This document shows, piece by piece, positions 36,417 to 44,152 of a stretch of DNA of 64,000 nt; position 1 is the stretch's first letter, and each line of letters opens with the position of its first letter. The stretch comes from Micavibrio sp. (lineage in GTDB: Bacteria; Pseudomonadota; Alphaproteobacteria; Micavibrionales; UBA2020): positions 248,001-312,000 of the forward strand of contig JAPWJZ010000004.1 of the NCBI GenBank assembly GCA_028283745.1. Reading direction: 5' to 3'. Position numbers and translations under genes: made by a program. The notes beneath the pieces are model-generated. The model saw nothing but the letters and a program-made list of their open reading frames with translations. It was not told the origin of the DNA and made no database searches.

Positions 36417-36914
36417 TTATTTCTGGCAGTGCTGGCAGGTACCGTGCAGTTCCATCACCTGCCGCGCGGTTTTAAATCCGTGGCTGGCGGCATCGTGGCG
36501 CAGGTGACCGGCAATTTTGTGGTCGGCAACTTCGGCGGCATCACCGCAGTCGTCGCAGACGAGGAAGATATGTTCATGCGGCTGTTGCGGGTGGCGGCAG
36601 GCAAGGTAGGCGTTCATGCTTTCAATGCGGGCGACAAGGCCCAGTTCCTGCAAGGCATCAAGCGCGCGGTAGACGGTGGCAGGCTTTACATCCGTGCCAT
36701 CCTTGGCGCAGAGCGCCTCCAGCAGCTGGTAGGCGGTGGCGGGGCGCCTAGCATCCAGCACGGCTTCATAGACGGCGGCGCGCGGCGCCGTCCAGCGCTG
36801 GCCCTTTTGCGCGGCAATATATTCGCCGTAGCGCAGCAGCGTTTTCTTGCTGCCATCGGCGCAGCGGGCGGTGCAGATATGGGATGCGCTGTTTTGAGTC
36901 ATTATTGCGGCCAT
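36417..36914 (-). CDS. zur: Fur-family zinc-responsive repressor (Zur)
   Basis: 165 residues. Winged-helix DNA-binding half with RAAVYEAVLDARRPATAYQLLEAL and KPATVYRALDALQELGLV, then a metal-binding half with HEHIFLVCDDCG and the C-terminal CQHCQK, the two Cys pairs of a structural zinc site. The alternative Fur, iron type, is less likely because the operator upstream has the GTTATA-N-TATAAC form typical of Zur boxes. GGAAG before the ATG is the ribosome site. It probably represses itself and neighbouring zinc genes. Confidence 0.85.
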   Translation of the reverse strand: MAAIMTQNSASHICTARCADGSKKTLLRYGEYIAAQKGQRWTAPRAAVYEAVLDARRPATAYQLLEALCAKDGTDVKPATVYRALDALQELGLVARIESMNAYLACRHPQQPHEHIFLVCDDCGDAAEVADHKIAGHLRHDAASHGFKTARQVMELHGTCQHCQK

Positions 36915-36949
36915 AAAAAAACTTCCGGCTTTTGCTTTGCCCGGACATG

Positions 36950-36970
36950 ATGTGTTATATTATAACACAT
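36950..36970. promoter_or_regulatory. Zur box, perfect palindrome upstream of zur
   Basis: 21 bases, perfect inverted repeat around one central base: GTGTTATA-T-TATAACAC flanked by A/T. The centre contains the -10-like TATATTATA, so binding would block the zur promoter. The gene start is 36 bases downstream. Confidence 0.85.
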
Positions 36971-37050
36971 TGCCGTTGGCAAGCTGAAACCGGAAGTCTT
37001 TTATTTGGAGAAGTCTTTAGCCTAGTACCAAGTGGCAGTAAAACGTCTGA

Positions 37051-37275
37051 TTAAACAGACATCATCGGCGGCTGGTCCCAGCCGTCATTGCCGCCGCGGC
37101 CGTTGTTGAGGTTGATGCGGGCCTGCTGAACCTGGAAGCTGTGGTTGCGGCGGGCGGGACGCGCCGATGCCGGGTTGTAGCTCAGGTTGTATGCGTCGAG
37201 CGACGACGCAGCGACCACGAATACCTCAACGAGGGAACGGGTGAAGAAGTCATTTTTATCGTTAGCGTGTCTCAT
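37051..37275 (-). CDS. Small protein of unknown function
   Basis: 74 residues. N-terminal half helical and fairly hydrophobic (FFTRSLVEVFVVAASSLDAY), C-terminal half polar, Arg/Asn/Gly-rich, ending in GWDQPPMMSV. No family recognised. There is a plausible but weak ribosome site. Coding potential rests on its length and normal codon use only. Confidence 0.5.
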   Translation of the reverse strand: MRHANDKNDFFTRSLVEVFVVAASSLDAYNLSYNPASARPARRNHSFQVQQARINLNNGRGGNDGWDQPPMMSV

Positions 37276-37574
37276 AGTGTCTTACTCTTGTCTGTATATG
37301 GCGGCTTCATTATTTAGTTTTTGCTTCTAACCGCCGGTGAATGCGTGCACAACATCATGCCGCGGCGCATCATTGTCAATAAAGGCCTGAAAATAAACCG
37401 AAAGTTGCCGTGCGGAGGTCTAAACCGGCAATATACGAGTAACTTTCTTAAGCCACGGAGTAATTTTATTACTGAACGTCGGTACTAATATTTCAAGCAA
37501 ACGAACGAATCAATCAAACTGGCGGAAAATCCGCCGGGCAAACTGGCGGAAACTACCCGTGCCGTTCCGGGCAT
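37276..37574. other. Intergenic stretch without a visible gene
   Basis: About 300 bases. A direct repeat AAACTGGCGGAAA appears twice, 23 bases apart (around 37517 and 37540), with a small hairpin GGCGGA-AAA-TCCGCC in the first copy. Nothing else is visible. Confidence 0.5.
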
Positions 37575-37614
37575 AAAAAAGGACCGTCACTTATCAAAGT
37601 GACGGTCCTTTTTT
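37575..37614. terminator. Bidirectional terminator
   Basis: AAAAAAGGACCGTCAC pairs with GTGACGGTCCTTTTTT around an eight-base loop, ending the leftward 152-residue gene. Confidence 0.9.
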
Positions 37615-37631
37615 GAAAGCCGTAAACAGCC

Positions 37632-38090
37632 TTACAGCTTGAATGTCAGCGGCTTCGCCTGCGCGGGGGCTGCGCCGTCCGTCGTGCCGGGCGCTTCGGC
37701 ATTGGGGCCGGTATACTTTTCCCATGCATCGGTGAAGCCGCTTTTGCCGGGCGCTTTATACAGCAGGCGGGCCTTGATGTCCGCATCCAGTTCCGACAGC
37801 GGAAAACTGGAGGTTGTGCCGGTAAAACCGTCATAAACCTTTAAGTTCGCCTGATCACTCGACAAGGAAAGGCGGCTGTCTTTATCGACGGGCGCTGCCT
37901 GGCTTTTCAGCTTTTCCAGCTGGTCGGCGCCGAGGCTGCCGAAAGGGCGCACGCCCACATAGCCTTTGCGATAGCTGCCATTCGCCTGCCCCGTGAGCAG
38001 GAAGACTTTGTATTCATCGGAAACGTAAAGTCTTTCAACGCGGCTTTCGATAAATCCGCCTTCAATCATCACCATCGTGCAGCACTCCAT
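37632..38090 (-). CDS. Hypothetical protein
   Basis: Up to 152 residues. No family recognised. The N-terminal 60 residues look like mixed strands (RVERLYVSDEYKVFLLTG), the middle is polar, and the last 20 residues are Ala/Pro-rich and end PLTFKL. Two starts are possible: 38090, or 38075 which has GGAG nine bases upstream and gives MVMIEGGFIESRV. It is followed by a strong terminator. Confidence 0.6.
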   Translation of the reverse strand: MECCTMVMIEGGFIESRVERLYVSDEYKVFLLTGQANGSYRKGYVGVRPFGSLGADQLEKLKSQAAPVDKDSRLSLSSDQANLKVYDGFTGTTSSFPLSELDADIKARLLYKAPGKSGFTDAWEKYTGPNAEAPGTTDGAAPAQAKPLTFKL

Positions 38091-38182
38091 TATTCCATAA
38101 TTGCAGAAACAGATTAGGGCCGCTTTTAAACCCTGTCAAACGGACTTATAATTTATCGTTTTATAACAATAGATTAATCATG

Positions 38183-38216
38183 AAAAAGGGCTCCGATCCC
38201 TGTACAGGAGGAGCCC
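38183..38216 (-). terminator. Intrinsic terminator after a small leftward gene
   Basis: On the minus strand GGGCTCC pairs with GGAGCCC around a 15-base loop and is followed by TTTTT. Confidence 0.85.
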
Positions 38217-38246
38217 GTCTGTTTTCACGTTTCTGGAAGGCGGAGC

Positions 38247-38570
38247 TTACGCTTCCAGCCCCATCGCCGTAGCCTTCGGGTTACGACGGCGGATGACGCG
38301 CAGGGTTTCATCATAGACCGGTTCATCCGGCGGCGGGTTACCGCCGCTGTTGAAATTGCGCTGCAGGGAGCGGTCCTGCAGGCTTTCAAAAGTGCGCTGG
38401 CGCAGCTCTTCGATGCGTTCGCGGCGGTTGCCATGGGGGTTGTGGCGTTCTTCGGAAACGTGGAGGCTTTCACTGCCGAGGCCGGCGATAAGGAAGACGA
38501 GAGTAAGCGAACGCAAAATAGGTTTCGGGTTGCGCCCGGACGGGTTACGCATTGTAGTCACAGCTTTCAT
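38247..38570 (-). CDS. Small secreted protein, Arg-rich
   Basis: 107 residues. A hydrophobic segment at about residues 20-34 (SLTLVFLIAGLGSESLH) could be a signal peptide or anchor after a basic start. The mature part is highly charged, with ERIEELRQRTFESLQDRSLQRN and NPPPDEPVYDETLRVIRRRNPK. No family recognised. Strong terminator downstream supports a real transcript; the ribosome site is poor. Confidence 0.6.
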   Translation of the reverse strand: MKAVTTMRNPSGRNPKPILRSLTLVFLIAGLGSESLHVSEERHNPHGNRRERIEELRQRTFESLQDRSLQRNFNSGGNPPPDEPVYDETLRVIRRRNPKATAMGLEA

Positions 38571-38921
38571 TACTTTGTTTTATGAGGGGAGATCTTGTTG
38601 AAGGGTCTCTCAAAGACGGGCGGGCTTATGATCAGTTGCCATAAGACTCGGTGGCGCCTTCGTATTCTATTATCGTGTTGCGATGCAATAAAAGCAATAA
38701 CATTTTGAAAATAATAGGCTAATTCCATGAAACAGGCCGTTTTTTGTTCATTTTGAACACCGACTCGCATAGTCCGTGAAACATTATTTCGAACGCCGTT
38801 TTCGCCTGAACTGAATAGCTCCCCGCCCGTTTGCAAAGCGAAGCGGTAAAGAAGCCGTCGCAAACCGGCCAACCAACCCGCATGCCGACAAAGGTGGCGG
38901 GAAATTGAAGGAGACACCATT
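38571..38921. other. Intergenic region upstream of the DUF892 gene
   Basis: 351 bases between divergent genes. AT-rich in the first half. No clear promoter box or hairpin stands out apart from the AAGGAG ribosome site of the next gene. Confidence 0.5.
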
Positions 38922-39431
38922 ATGAGCGTCAAAACATTTGAAGAGCTGTTCATTTATGAACTCAGCGACATTTACAACGCGGAGAAGCAATTGCTGCAGG
39001 CCCTGCCGAAACTGGTGGAAGCGGTCAGCGACAATGACCTTGCCAATGCCTTTTCCGGCCACCTGAAGGAAACCGAGGGCCAGGTGGAGCGTATCGAACG
39101 CCTTGCCAAGCTGGAAGGTCTGACGCTTAAATCCCAGACCTGCCAGGCCATGAAAGGCCTGATCCGCGAGGGTGATGAAGCGATTGCCGAATTCACCGAA
39201 GGCCCCTTGCGCGATGTTGCCATTATTACGGCGGCGCAAAAGGTGGAGCACTACGAAATTTCCGGCTACGGCACGCTGATCCAGCTGGCAAAGCAGCTGG
39301 GCTACAAGCACGCCTTCGGCTTGCTGACGGAAACACTGTCGCAGGAAAAAGGCGCGGATGAAAAACTGTCATCGCTTGCAACGGCGGGCGGCATCAACCG
39401 CGGCGCGCAAGTCGACAACCTGCGCGTCTAA
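38922..39431 (+). CDS. DUF892 (YciE/YciF-like) ferritin-like protein
   Basis: 169 residues, four-helix ferritin-like fold. Recognised from MSVKTFEELFIYELSDIYNAEKQLLQALPKL-type opening and the later AQKVEHYEISGYGTLIQLAK. The Glu and His residues of the helices could form a di-iron site, but activity is unproven. The family is often induced by stress. A strong ribosome site (AAGGAG) precedes the ATG, so expression is probably high. Confidence 0.92.
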   Translation: MSVKTFEELFIYELSDIYNAEKQLLQALPKLVEAVSDNDLANAFSGHLKETEGQVERIERLAKLEGLTLKSQTCQAMKGLIREGDEAIAEFTEGPLRDVAIITAAQKVEHYEISGYGTLIQLAKQLGYKHAFGLLTETLSQEKGADEKLSSLATAGGINRGAQVDNLRV

Positions 39432-39479
39432 ATACTTACCCACAGATACCGGCTCCCCACAGATACCGACTCCAAAGTC

Positions 39480-39520
39480 AGCCGGCGATGCGCTTTAAAA
39501 CGCATCGCCGGCTGTTCTTT
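39480..39520 (+). terminator. Intrinsic terminator after the DUF892 gene
   Basis: AGCCGGCGATGCG pairs with CGCATCGCCGGCT around an eight-base loop, followed by GTTCTTT. Strong stem, imperfect U tract. Confidence 0.75.
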
Positions 39521-39566
39521 GGCGCAAATCCATTTCCACCGAGTTGCGTCTCGCAAATATCTGGCG

Positions 39567-39582
39567 TTAAAAGATTTTTAAG
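39567..39582 (+). promoter_or_regulatory. CtrA-like box far upstream of nrdA
   Basis: TTAA-N7-TTAAG, a match to the CtrA core TTAA-N7-TTAA. It lies about 430 bases before nrdA in a 584-base gene-free stretch; apart from the promoter and hairpins listed separately, I see nothing else in that stretch. Confidence 0.4.
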
Positions 39583-39734
39583 GTTTGGGCCGTAAACTTG
39601 AAAAACAACCACCAAAAACGACGCGGAAACGCGCGCTGAAAACTGGATTTTCGACCCTTAAATTACCATATGTTTATAAGAGAAATTCTCTTTTAGACCC
39701 ATAACGTGTAAGGGGGTGTGCGCATACAACCGGA

Positions 39735-39781
39735 ACGCCGCGCGGCACAAAAAAAGTTGTGCGCAAACGGCGCGGATTTTT
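39735..39781 (+). terminator. Terminator-like hairpin in the nrdA upstream region
   Basis: Outer stem CGCCG/CGGCG and inner stem GCACAA-AAAAAG-TTGTGC, followed shortly by ATTTTTG. It could stop read-through before the nrd promoter. Confidence 0.5.
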
Positions 39782-39847
39782 GTTGGGTTTCGCACATTTT
39801 CAAGCAAAAAAACGCGGGCCGGGTCAAATTTTTTGGCGGCGGATTTA

Positions 39848-39875
39848 TAGACACCTCCCCTAGATGTGGTATGCT
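39848..39875 (+). promoter_or_regulatory. Candidate nrdA promoter
   Basis: TAGACA, 16-base spacer, TATGCT. The spacer contains CCCCTAGATGTGG, an imperfectly symmetrical word in a good place for a repressor such as NrdR, though I cannot confirm it matches an NrdR box. Expected start about 39882. Confidence 0.5.
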
Positions 39876-39882
39876 GAGCTTC

Positions 39883-39915
39883 GTTGGGTCACAAGGACTT
39901 GTGCCTTTACCCAAC
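39883..39915 (+). ncRNA. Predicted 5' leader hairpin of the nrd mRNA
   Basis: GTTGGGT pairs with ACCCAAC and, inside it, CACAAG with CTTGTG. It begins at the predicted transcription start, so the mRNA would open with this hairpin, with about 130 bases of leader before nrdA. Confidence 0.45.
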
Positions 39916-40015
39916 CATCTCCGGGAAGCTTTTCATTACACATGAATGGTTTAGCGGAGAAAGTCGAAGCGGAAAAAACAAAAACAAAAAAATGTATTAC
40001 GGGGAGAACCAGTCG

Positions 40016-41836
40016 ATGTTTGATGTCGCACAGGTTGCAAAAGGCGCGAAAGTTCAGATTGATCGCTCGCGCGATGCAAATTTAACGGAATTCGGCAAAG
40101 CCACTCTTCTTGATAGATACCTTTTGCCCGGCGAGTCCTTCCAGGACCTGTTCGCGCGCGTCGCCATGTACTACAGCGACGACTCCGCCCACGCCCAGCG
40201 CCTTTATGACTATATATCGAAGCTGTGGTTCATGCCCGCAACGCCCGTGCTGTCCAACGGCGGCACCGACCGCGGCCTGCCCATTTCCTGCTTCCTGAAC
40301 GAGTGCGACGATTCCCTGAACGGCATCGTCGACCTTTGGAACGAAAACGTCTGGCTCGCCTCGCGCGGCGGCGGCATCGGCTCCTACTGGGGCAACCTGC
40401 GCTCGATTGGCGAAAAAGTCGGCCGCAATGGCAAGACTTCCGGCATCATCCCCTTCATCCGCGTGCAGGACAGCCTCACGCTCGCCATTTCCCAAGGCTC
40501 GCTGCGCCGCGGTTCTGCCGCTGTGTACCTGCCGGTCCACCACCCTGAAATCGAAGACTTCGTCGAGCTGCGCAAGCCGTCCGGCGGCGACCCCAACCGC
40601 AAGGCGCTGAACCTGCACCACGGCATCGTCATTTCCGACGCGTTCATGCGCGCCGTTGAAAAAGACGAGGAATGGGCGCTGCTGTCGCCGAAAGACAACA
40701 GCGTGATCGAGCGCATCAGCGCACGTTCCCTCTGGATCCGCATCCTCACCGCCCGCATTGAAACCGGCGAGCCGTACCTGCTCTTCTCCGACCACGTCAA
40801 CCGCGCCATCCCCGAGCATCACAAGCTTGCGGGCCTGAACGTGAAGATGTCCAACCTGTGCTCGGAAATCACGCTGCCGACCGGCCGCGACCACCATGGT
40901 CAGGACCGCACCGCGGTCTGCTGCCTGTCCTCCCTCAACCTCGAGAACTTCGAGGAATGGGAAGATCACCCGACCTTTATCGAAGATTGCACCCGCTTCC
41001 TCGACAACGTGCTGGATGACTTCATCCGCAAGGCGCCGGACAGCATGATGCGCGCGAAATACGCCGCCATGCGGGAGCGCTCCATCGGCCTTGGCGTCAT
41101 GGGCTTCCACTCCTTCCTGCAGTCCAAGATGATTCCGCTGGAATCCGTCATGGCGAAGGTCTGGAACAAGCGCATGTTCAAGCACATCAAGCAGGGCTGC
41201 GATGCCGCTTCCGTGAAGCTGGCGCATGAGCGCGGCCCCTGCCCGGATGCCAAGGAATACGGCATCATGGAACGCTTCTCCAACAAGATCGCGATTGCGC
41301 CGACCGCGTCGATCTCGATCATCACCGGCGGCGCTTCGCCGGGCATCGAGCCGAACACGGCGAACGCCTATACGCACAAAACGCTGTCCGGTTCGCACTT
41401 TGTGCGCAACAAGTACCTGGAACAGCTGCTCGCCACCAAGGGCAAGAACGACGAAGAGACCTGGTCGTCCATCATCACCAATGAAGGCACCGTCCAGCAC
41501 CTCGACTTCCTCACCGCCGACGAGAAGGACGTCTTCAAGACCGCCTTCGAGCTGGACCAGCGCTGGCTGATCGAACATGCCGCCGACCGCACGCCCTATG
41601 TGTGCCAGGCGCAGTCGCTCAACCTGTTCCTGCCGGCGGACGTTCACAAGCGCGACCTGCACCAGATTCACTGGATGGCATGGAAACGCGGCGTGAAATC
41701 GCTTTACTACTGCCGTTCCAAGTCCATCCAGCGCGCTGAAAACGCGCATGGCGGCGACGGCAAGCTGAAGACCTCCGCCACCGCGCGGTCGTCTGAAAGC
41801 GGCAACAAGTACGATGAATGCCTGGCTTGCCAGTAA
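40016..41836 (+). CDS. nrdA: Ribonucleoside-diphosphate reductase, alpha subunit (class I)
   Basis: Catalytic subunit that reduces NDPs to dNDPs. Active-site features: the Cys of ISCFLNECDD, the N-x-C-x-E motif in SNLCSEITL, and the C-terminal Cys pair CLACQ that relays electrons from thioredoxin or glutaredoxin. 606 residues from the ATG with GGGGAG nine bases upstream; an earlier in-frame start would add unconserved residues. The protein is shorter than E. coli NrdA (about 760) because the N-terminal ATP-cone is missing, so dATP shut-off must work differently. First gene of nrdA-(57 aa)-nrdB. Confidence 0.93.
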   Translation: MFDVAQVAKGAKVQIDRSRDANLTEFGKATLLDRYLLPGESFQDLFARVAMYYSDDSAHAQRLYDYISKLWFMPATPVLSNGGTDRGLPISCFLNECDDSLNGIVDLWNENVWLASRGGGIGSYWGNLRSIGEKVGRNGKTSGIIPFIRVQDSLTLAISQGSLRRGSAAVYLPVHHPEIEDFVELRKPSGGDPNRKALNLHHGIVISDAFMRAVEKDEEWALLSPKDNSVIERISARSLWIRILTARIETGEPYLLFSDHVNRAIPEHHKLAGLNVKMSNLCSEITLPTGRDHHGQDRTAVCCLSSLNLENFEEWEDHPTFIEDCTRFLDNVLDDFIRKAPDSMMRAKYAAMRERSIGLGVMGFHSFLQSKMIPLESVMAKVWNKRMFKHIKQGCDAASVKLAHERGPCPDAKEYGIMERFSNKIAIAPTASISIITGGASPGIEPNTANAYTHKTLSGSHFVRNKYLEQLLATKGKNDEETWSSIITNEGTVQHLDFLTADEKDVFKTAFELDQRWLIEHAADRTPYVCQAQSLNLFLPADVHKRDLHQIHWMAWKRGVKSLYYCRSKSIQRAENAHGGDGKLKTSATARSSESGNKYDECLACQ

Positions 41837-41923
41837 ACGACCTTGAATGCGCCGGCGGCCTTTAAACCGCCGCCGGCCATTAACTTTCCCCCAAGCCTTT
41901 AAATCATTTTCGGAGCATAAGAC

Positions 41924-42097
41924 ATGCTGAGCACAGCCGAACTGACCACGCTTGAAATTTTGAGCAACCCCGAGCGCTGCGAGCCGGTTTCCCGCTCGCA
42001 CCTTGAAAAGCTTTCCCGCCTCGACTTGATCGAGCCGTGCGCGCAGGGCGTTTGCATTTCGGTCAAAGGCCAGGAAATTCTGGTCAGCCGCAAATAA
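41924..42097 (+). CDS. Small protein encoded between nrdA and nrdB
   Basis: 57 residues, MLSTAELTTLEILSNPERC at the start. GGAG lies nine bases before the ATG and the frame ends TAA. The pattern of three short helices followed by a hairpin-like end (LEKLSRLDLIEP...ISVKGQEILVSR) resembles a tiny winged-helix domain, with three Cys. I do not recognise it. Its position inside the nrd operon suggests a role linked to ribonucleotide reductase, as a regulator or accessory, but that is inference. Confidence 0.7.
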   Translation: MLSTAELTTLEILSNPERCEPVSRSHLEKLSRLDLIEPCAQGVCISVKGQEILVSRK

Positions 42098-42165
42098 ACC
42101 CGCTTACACACCACACAGCCGGACCTTCACCCTTTTAAAGGCCGGAAAACAGCAAGGAAACTGAC

Positions 42166-43149
42166 ATGTCGCGTCTTCTCACAGAGAACCACGTATACAA
42201 ACCTTTTTACTACCCCTGGGCCTATGAAGCCTGGCTGACGCAGCAGCGCGTCCACTGGCTGCCCGAAGAAGTGCCGATGGCCGAAGACGTGCGCGACTGG
42301 AAGAAAAAGCTGACCCCCGCCGAGAAGAACCTGCTGACGCAAATCTTCCGCTTCTTCACGCAGGCCGACGTTGAAGTCAACAACTGCTACATGAAGCACT
42401 ACAGCCAGGTCTTCAAGCCGACCGAAGTGCAGATGATGCTGTGCGCGTTTTCGAACATCGAGACGATCCACATTGCCGCCTATTCCCACCTGCTCGATAC
42501 CCTCGGCATGCCGGAAATTGAATATTCCGCCTTCATGAAATACAAGGAAATGAAGGACAAGTTTGACTACATGCAGGGCTTCAACGTTGAATCGAAAGAA
42601 AGCATCGCCATGACCATGGCTGTTTTCGGCGGCTTCACCGAAGGCCTGCAGCTGTTCGCATCCTTCGCCATGCTCATGAACTTCCCGCGCTTCAACAAAA
42701 TGAAGGGCATGGGCCAGATCGTGACATGGTCGGTGCGCGATGAAACGCTGCACACGCTGTCGGTCATCAAGCTGTTCAAGACCTTCATCCAGGAAAACCC
42801 GGAAGTCTGGACCGAAAAGCTGCAGAACGACATTACCGAAGCCTGCAAGACCATCATCCACCACGAAGACGCCTTCATTGACCTTGCCTTTGAAATGGGC
42901 GAAGTCGAAGGCCTGACGGCGCAGGAAGTGAAAGACTACATCCGCTACATCGGCGACCGCCGCCTGACGCAGCTGGGCCTTTCCCCCATCTTCGGTGTCG
43001 AGAAAAACCCGCTGCCGTGGATGGACGCGATGCTGAACGGCGCAGAACACACCAACTTCTTTGAAAACCGCGCGACCGAGTATTCCAAGGCCTCGACGCA
43101 AGGGTCGTGGGAAGAAGCGTTTGAAGACTCCGTCTTCAAGGTCGCTTAA
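42166..43149 (+). CDS. nrdB: Ribonucleoside-diphosphate reductase, beta subunit (class I)
   Basis: Di-metal radical subunit. Metal ligands line up with E. coli NrdB: Asp in FTQADVEV, Glu/His in NIETIH, Glu in GFTEGLQL, Glu/His in RDETLH. The Tyr that carries the radical is present four residues after the His (ETIHIAAY), so it is a tyrosyl-radical type (Ia/Ib-like), not the Tyr-less Ic type. The spacing Asp to first Glu is 31, as in E. coli. 327 residues; no ATP-cone is fused to its N-terminus. Confidence 0.94.
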   Translation: MSRLLTENHVYKPFYYPWAYEAWLTQQRVHWLPEEVPMAEDVRDWKKKLTPAEKNLLTQIFRFFTQADVEVNNCYMKHYSQVFKPTEVQMMLCAFSNIETIHIAAYSHLLDTLGMPEIEYSAFMKYKEMKDKFDYMQGFNVESKESIAMTMAVFGGFTEGLQLFASFAMLMNFPRFNKMKGMGQIVTWSVRDETLHTLSVIKLFKTFIQENPEVWTEKLQNDITEACKTIIHHEDAFIDLAFEMGEVEGLTAQEVKDYIRYIGDRRLTQLGLSPIFGVEKNPLPWMDAMLNGAEHTNFFENRATEYSKASTQGSWEEAFEDSVFKVA

Positions 43150-43190
43150 AGCCCTTACCAAATACCGCCCCATCTCCTTGGGAGCAGTGC

Positions 43191-43227
43191 AAAAGCCCCC
43201 GGCCCGTAACGCCGGGGGTTTTCTTTT
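43191..43227 (+). terminator. Intrinsic terminator of the nrd operon
   Basis: CCCCCGGC pairs with GCCGGGGG around a seven-base loop, followed by TTTTCTTTT. Confidence 0.9.
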
Positions 43228-43323
43228 GGGATATGTCGTGGAATATCAAAGCGTTCAAATATAGTTTTGCATAATGCCAAAGAACCCGTTATAATGATGC
43301 CAATAATGGGGGACCACCGATAC

Positions 43324-43377
43324 ATGACGGCGATGCACCACAAGCACCGCGTTTTCAGGCACCGGGAGCGCGCATGA
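43324..43377 (+). CDS. Possible 17-residue leader peptide
   Basis: A short frame, MTAMHHKHRVFRHRERA, rich in His and Arg. It ends in an ATGA overlap with the next gene's start, and GGGGGACC lies about nine bases upstream. Such an arrangement couples translation of the downstream gene to the leader. It may be chance. Confidence 0.3.
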   Translation: MTAMHHKHRVFRHRERA

Positions 43378-44009
43378 CGACAGAGCCTAAAAACTTAGGT
43401 TCTAAAGACCTGCTGGAAGCAAGCCGCCGGCCTGTCATGATTGCCATTGGCGGCATGTCGGGCAGCGGTAAAACCACCCTCGCCGAAAGCCTTGCCGAAA
43501 AATTCCCCAAAGCGATTTTGCTGGATTCAGATGTGCTGATGAAGCGCATGCACGGCGTGCCGCCCACAACCCGCCTGCCGGATGAAGTCTATACCCCCGA
43601 AAACCGCGACAAGTTCATCAGCTACATTCATATGCAGGCCGCAAAGCAGCTTTTGCTGGGCAATAGCGTGATTGTAACCGGCGCCTTCCTTGACCATGCC
43701 GCCCGCAGCAGGCAGGAAGCGCTGGCGCAGCGTTGCGGCGCGGAATTCGTGGGCCTGTACCTGCACGCGCCGCTATCTACCCTTTACGACCGCGTGGCGA
43801 AGCGCCGCAATAACCCGTCCGATGCCGGCACCCACGTGGTGCAGCGGCAATTCAAGGGCGCTTCCAAGCGCCCGCAGCGCGAATTGCCGTGGAGCGTCAT
43901 CCGCGCCGAGAAATCGACCGAGTATGTGACTGACCGCGCCTTGAGCATCATCCGCCGCCACGTGAAGCCCCCGCGCCGCCAAAGCCCGCAAATCAAGAAG
44001 TCGCTTTAA
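43374..44009 (+). CDS. P-loop kinase-like ATPase
   Basis: 211 residues. Walker A motif GGMSGSGKTTLAE at about residue 27, LLDSDVLMKR for the second acidic strand, and a lid region SDAGTHVVQRQF typical of small-molecule kinases of the AAA_33/zeta-toxin-like group. Substrate unknown. Several relatives are found as C-terminal halves of two-domain proteins with an aminoglycoside-phosphotransferase-like half; here it stands alone. C-terminus is basic. GGGAG precedes the ATG. Confidence 0.78.
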   Translation: MTTEPKNLGSKDLLEASRRPVMIAIGGMSGSGKTTLAESLAEKFPKAILLDSDVLMKRMHGVPPTTRLPDEVYTPENRDKFISYIHMQAAKQLLLGNSVIVTGAFLDHAARSRQEALAQRCGAEFVGLYLHAPLSTLYDRVAKRRNNPSDAGTHVVQRQFKGASKRPQRELPWSVIRAEKSTEYVTDRALSIIRRHVKPPRRQSPQIKKSL

Positions 44010-44051
44010 AAAATCCTTTTATAATCAGTAAATTGCGTCAATTTGCCATAG

Positions 44052-44081
44052 TTGACAAACCCCGCTCATTTGTCGTAAAAA
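44052..44081 (+). promoter_or_regulatory. Candidate sigma70 promoter
   Basis: TTGACA, 18-base spacer, TAAAAA. It would serve the following ankyrin-type gene with a leader of about 65 bases. Confidence 0.45.
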
Positions 44082-44152
44082 ACAGACAGAATCCAAAACC
44101 TGTTTTTGAGCCTGTTTATTGCCGCTTGTTTATTAAAGGACGATAACGCCGG

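Noticed and set aside
36417..36914. Fur (iron type) rather than Zur
   Set aside because: The upstream palindrome has the Zur-type GTTATA-N-TATAAC form and the protein carries two CxxC pairs; I still cannot exclude Fur or Mur formally.
39700..40015. Adenosylcobalamin riboswitch before nrdA
   Set aside because: No B12 box or expected core is visible, and the enzyme is class I, which does not use cobalamin.
40082..42001. Open frame of 639 codons on the minus strand
   Set aside because: Antisense to nrdA, which has all catalytic motifs.
42166..43149. Class Ic (Tyr-less) NrdB
   Set aside because: The radical Tyr is present four residues after the ETIH motif.
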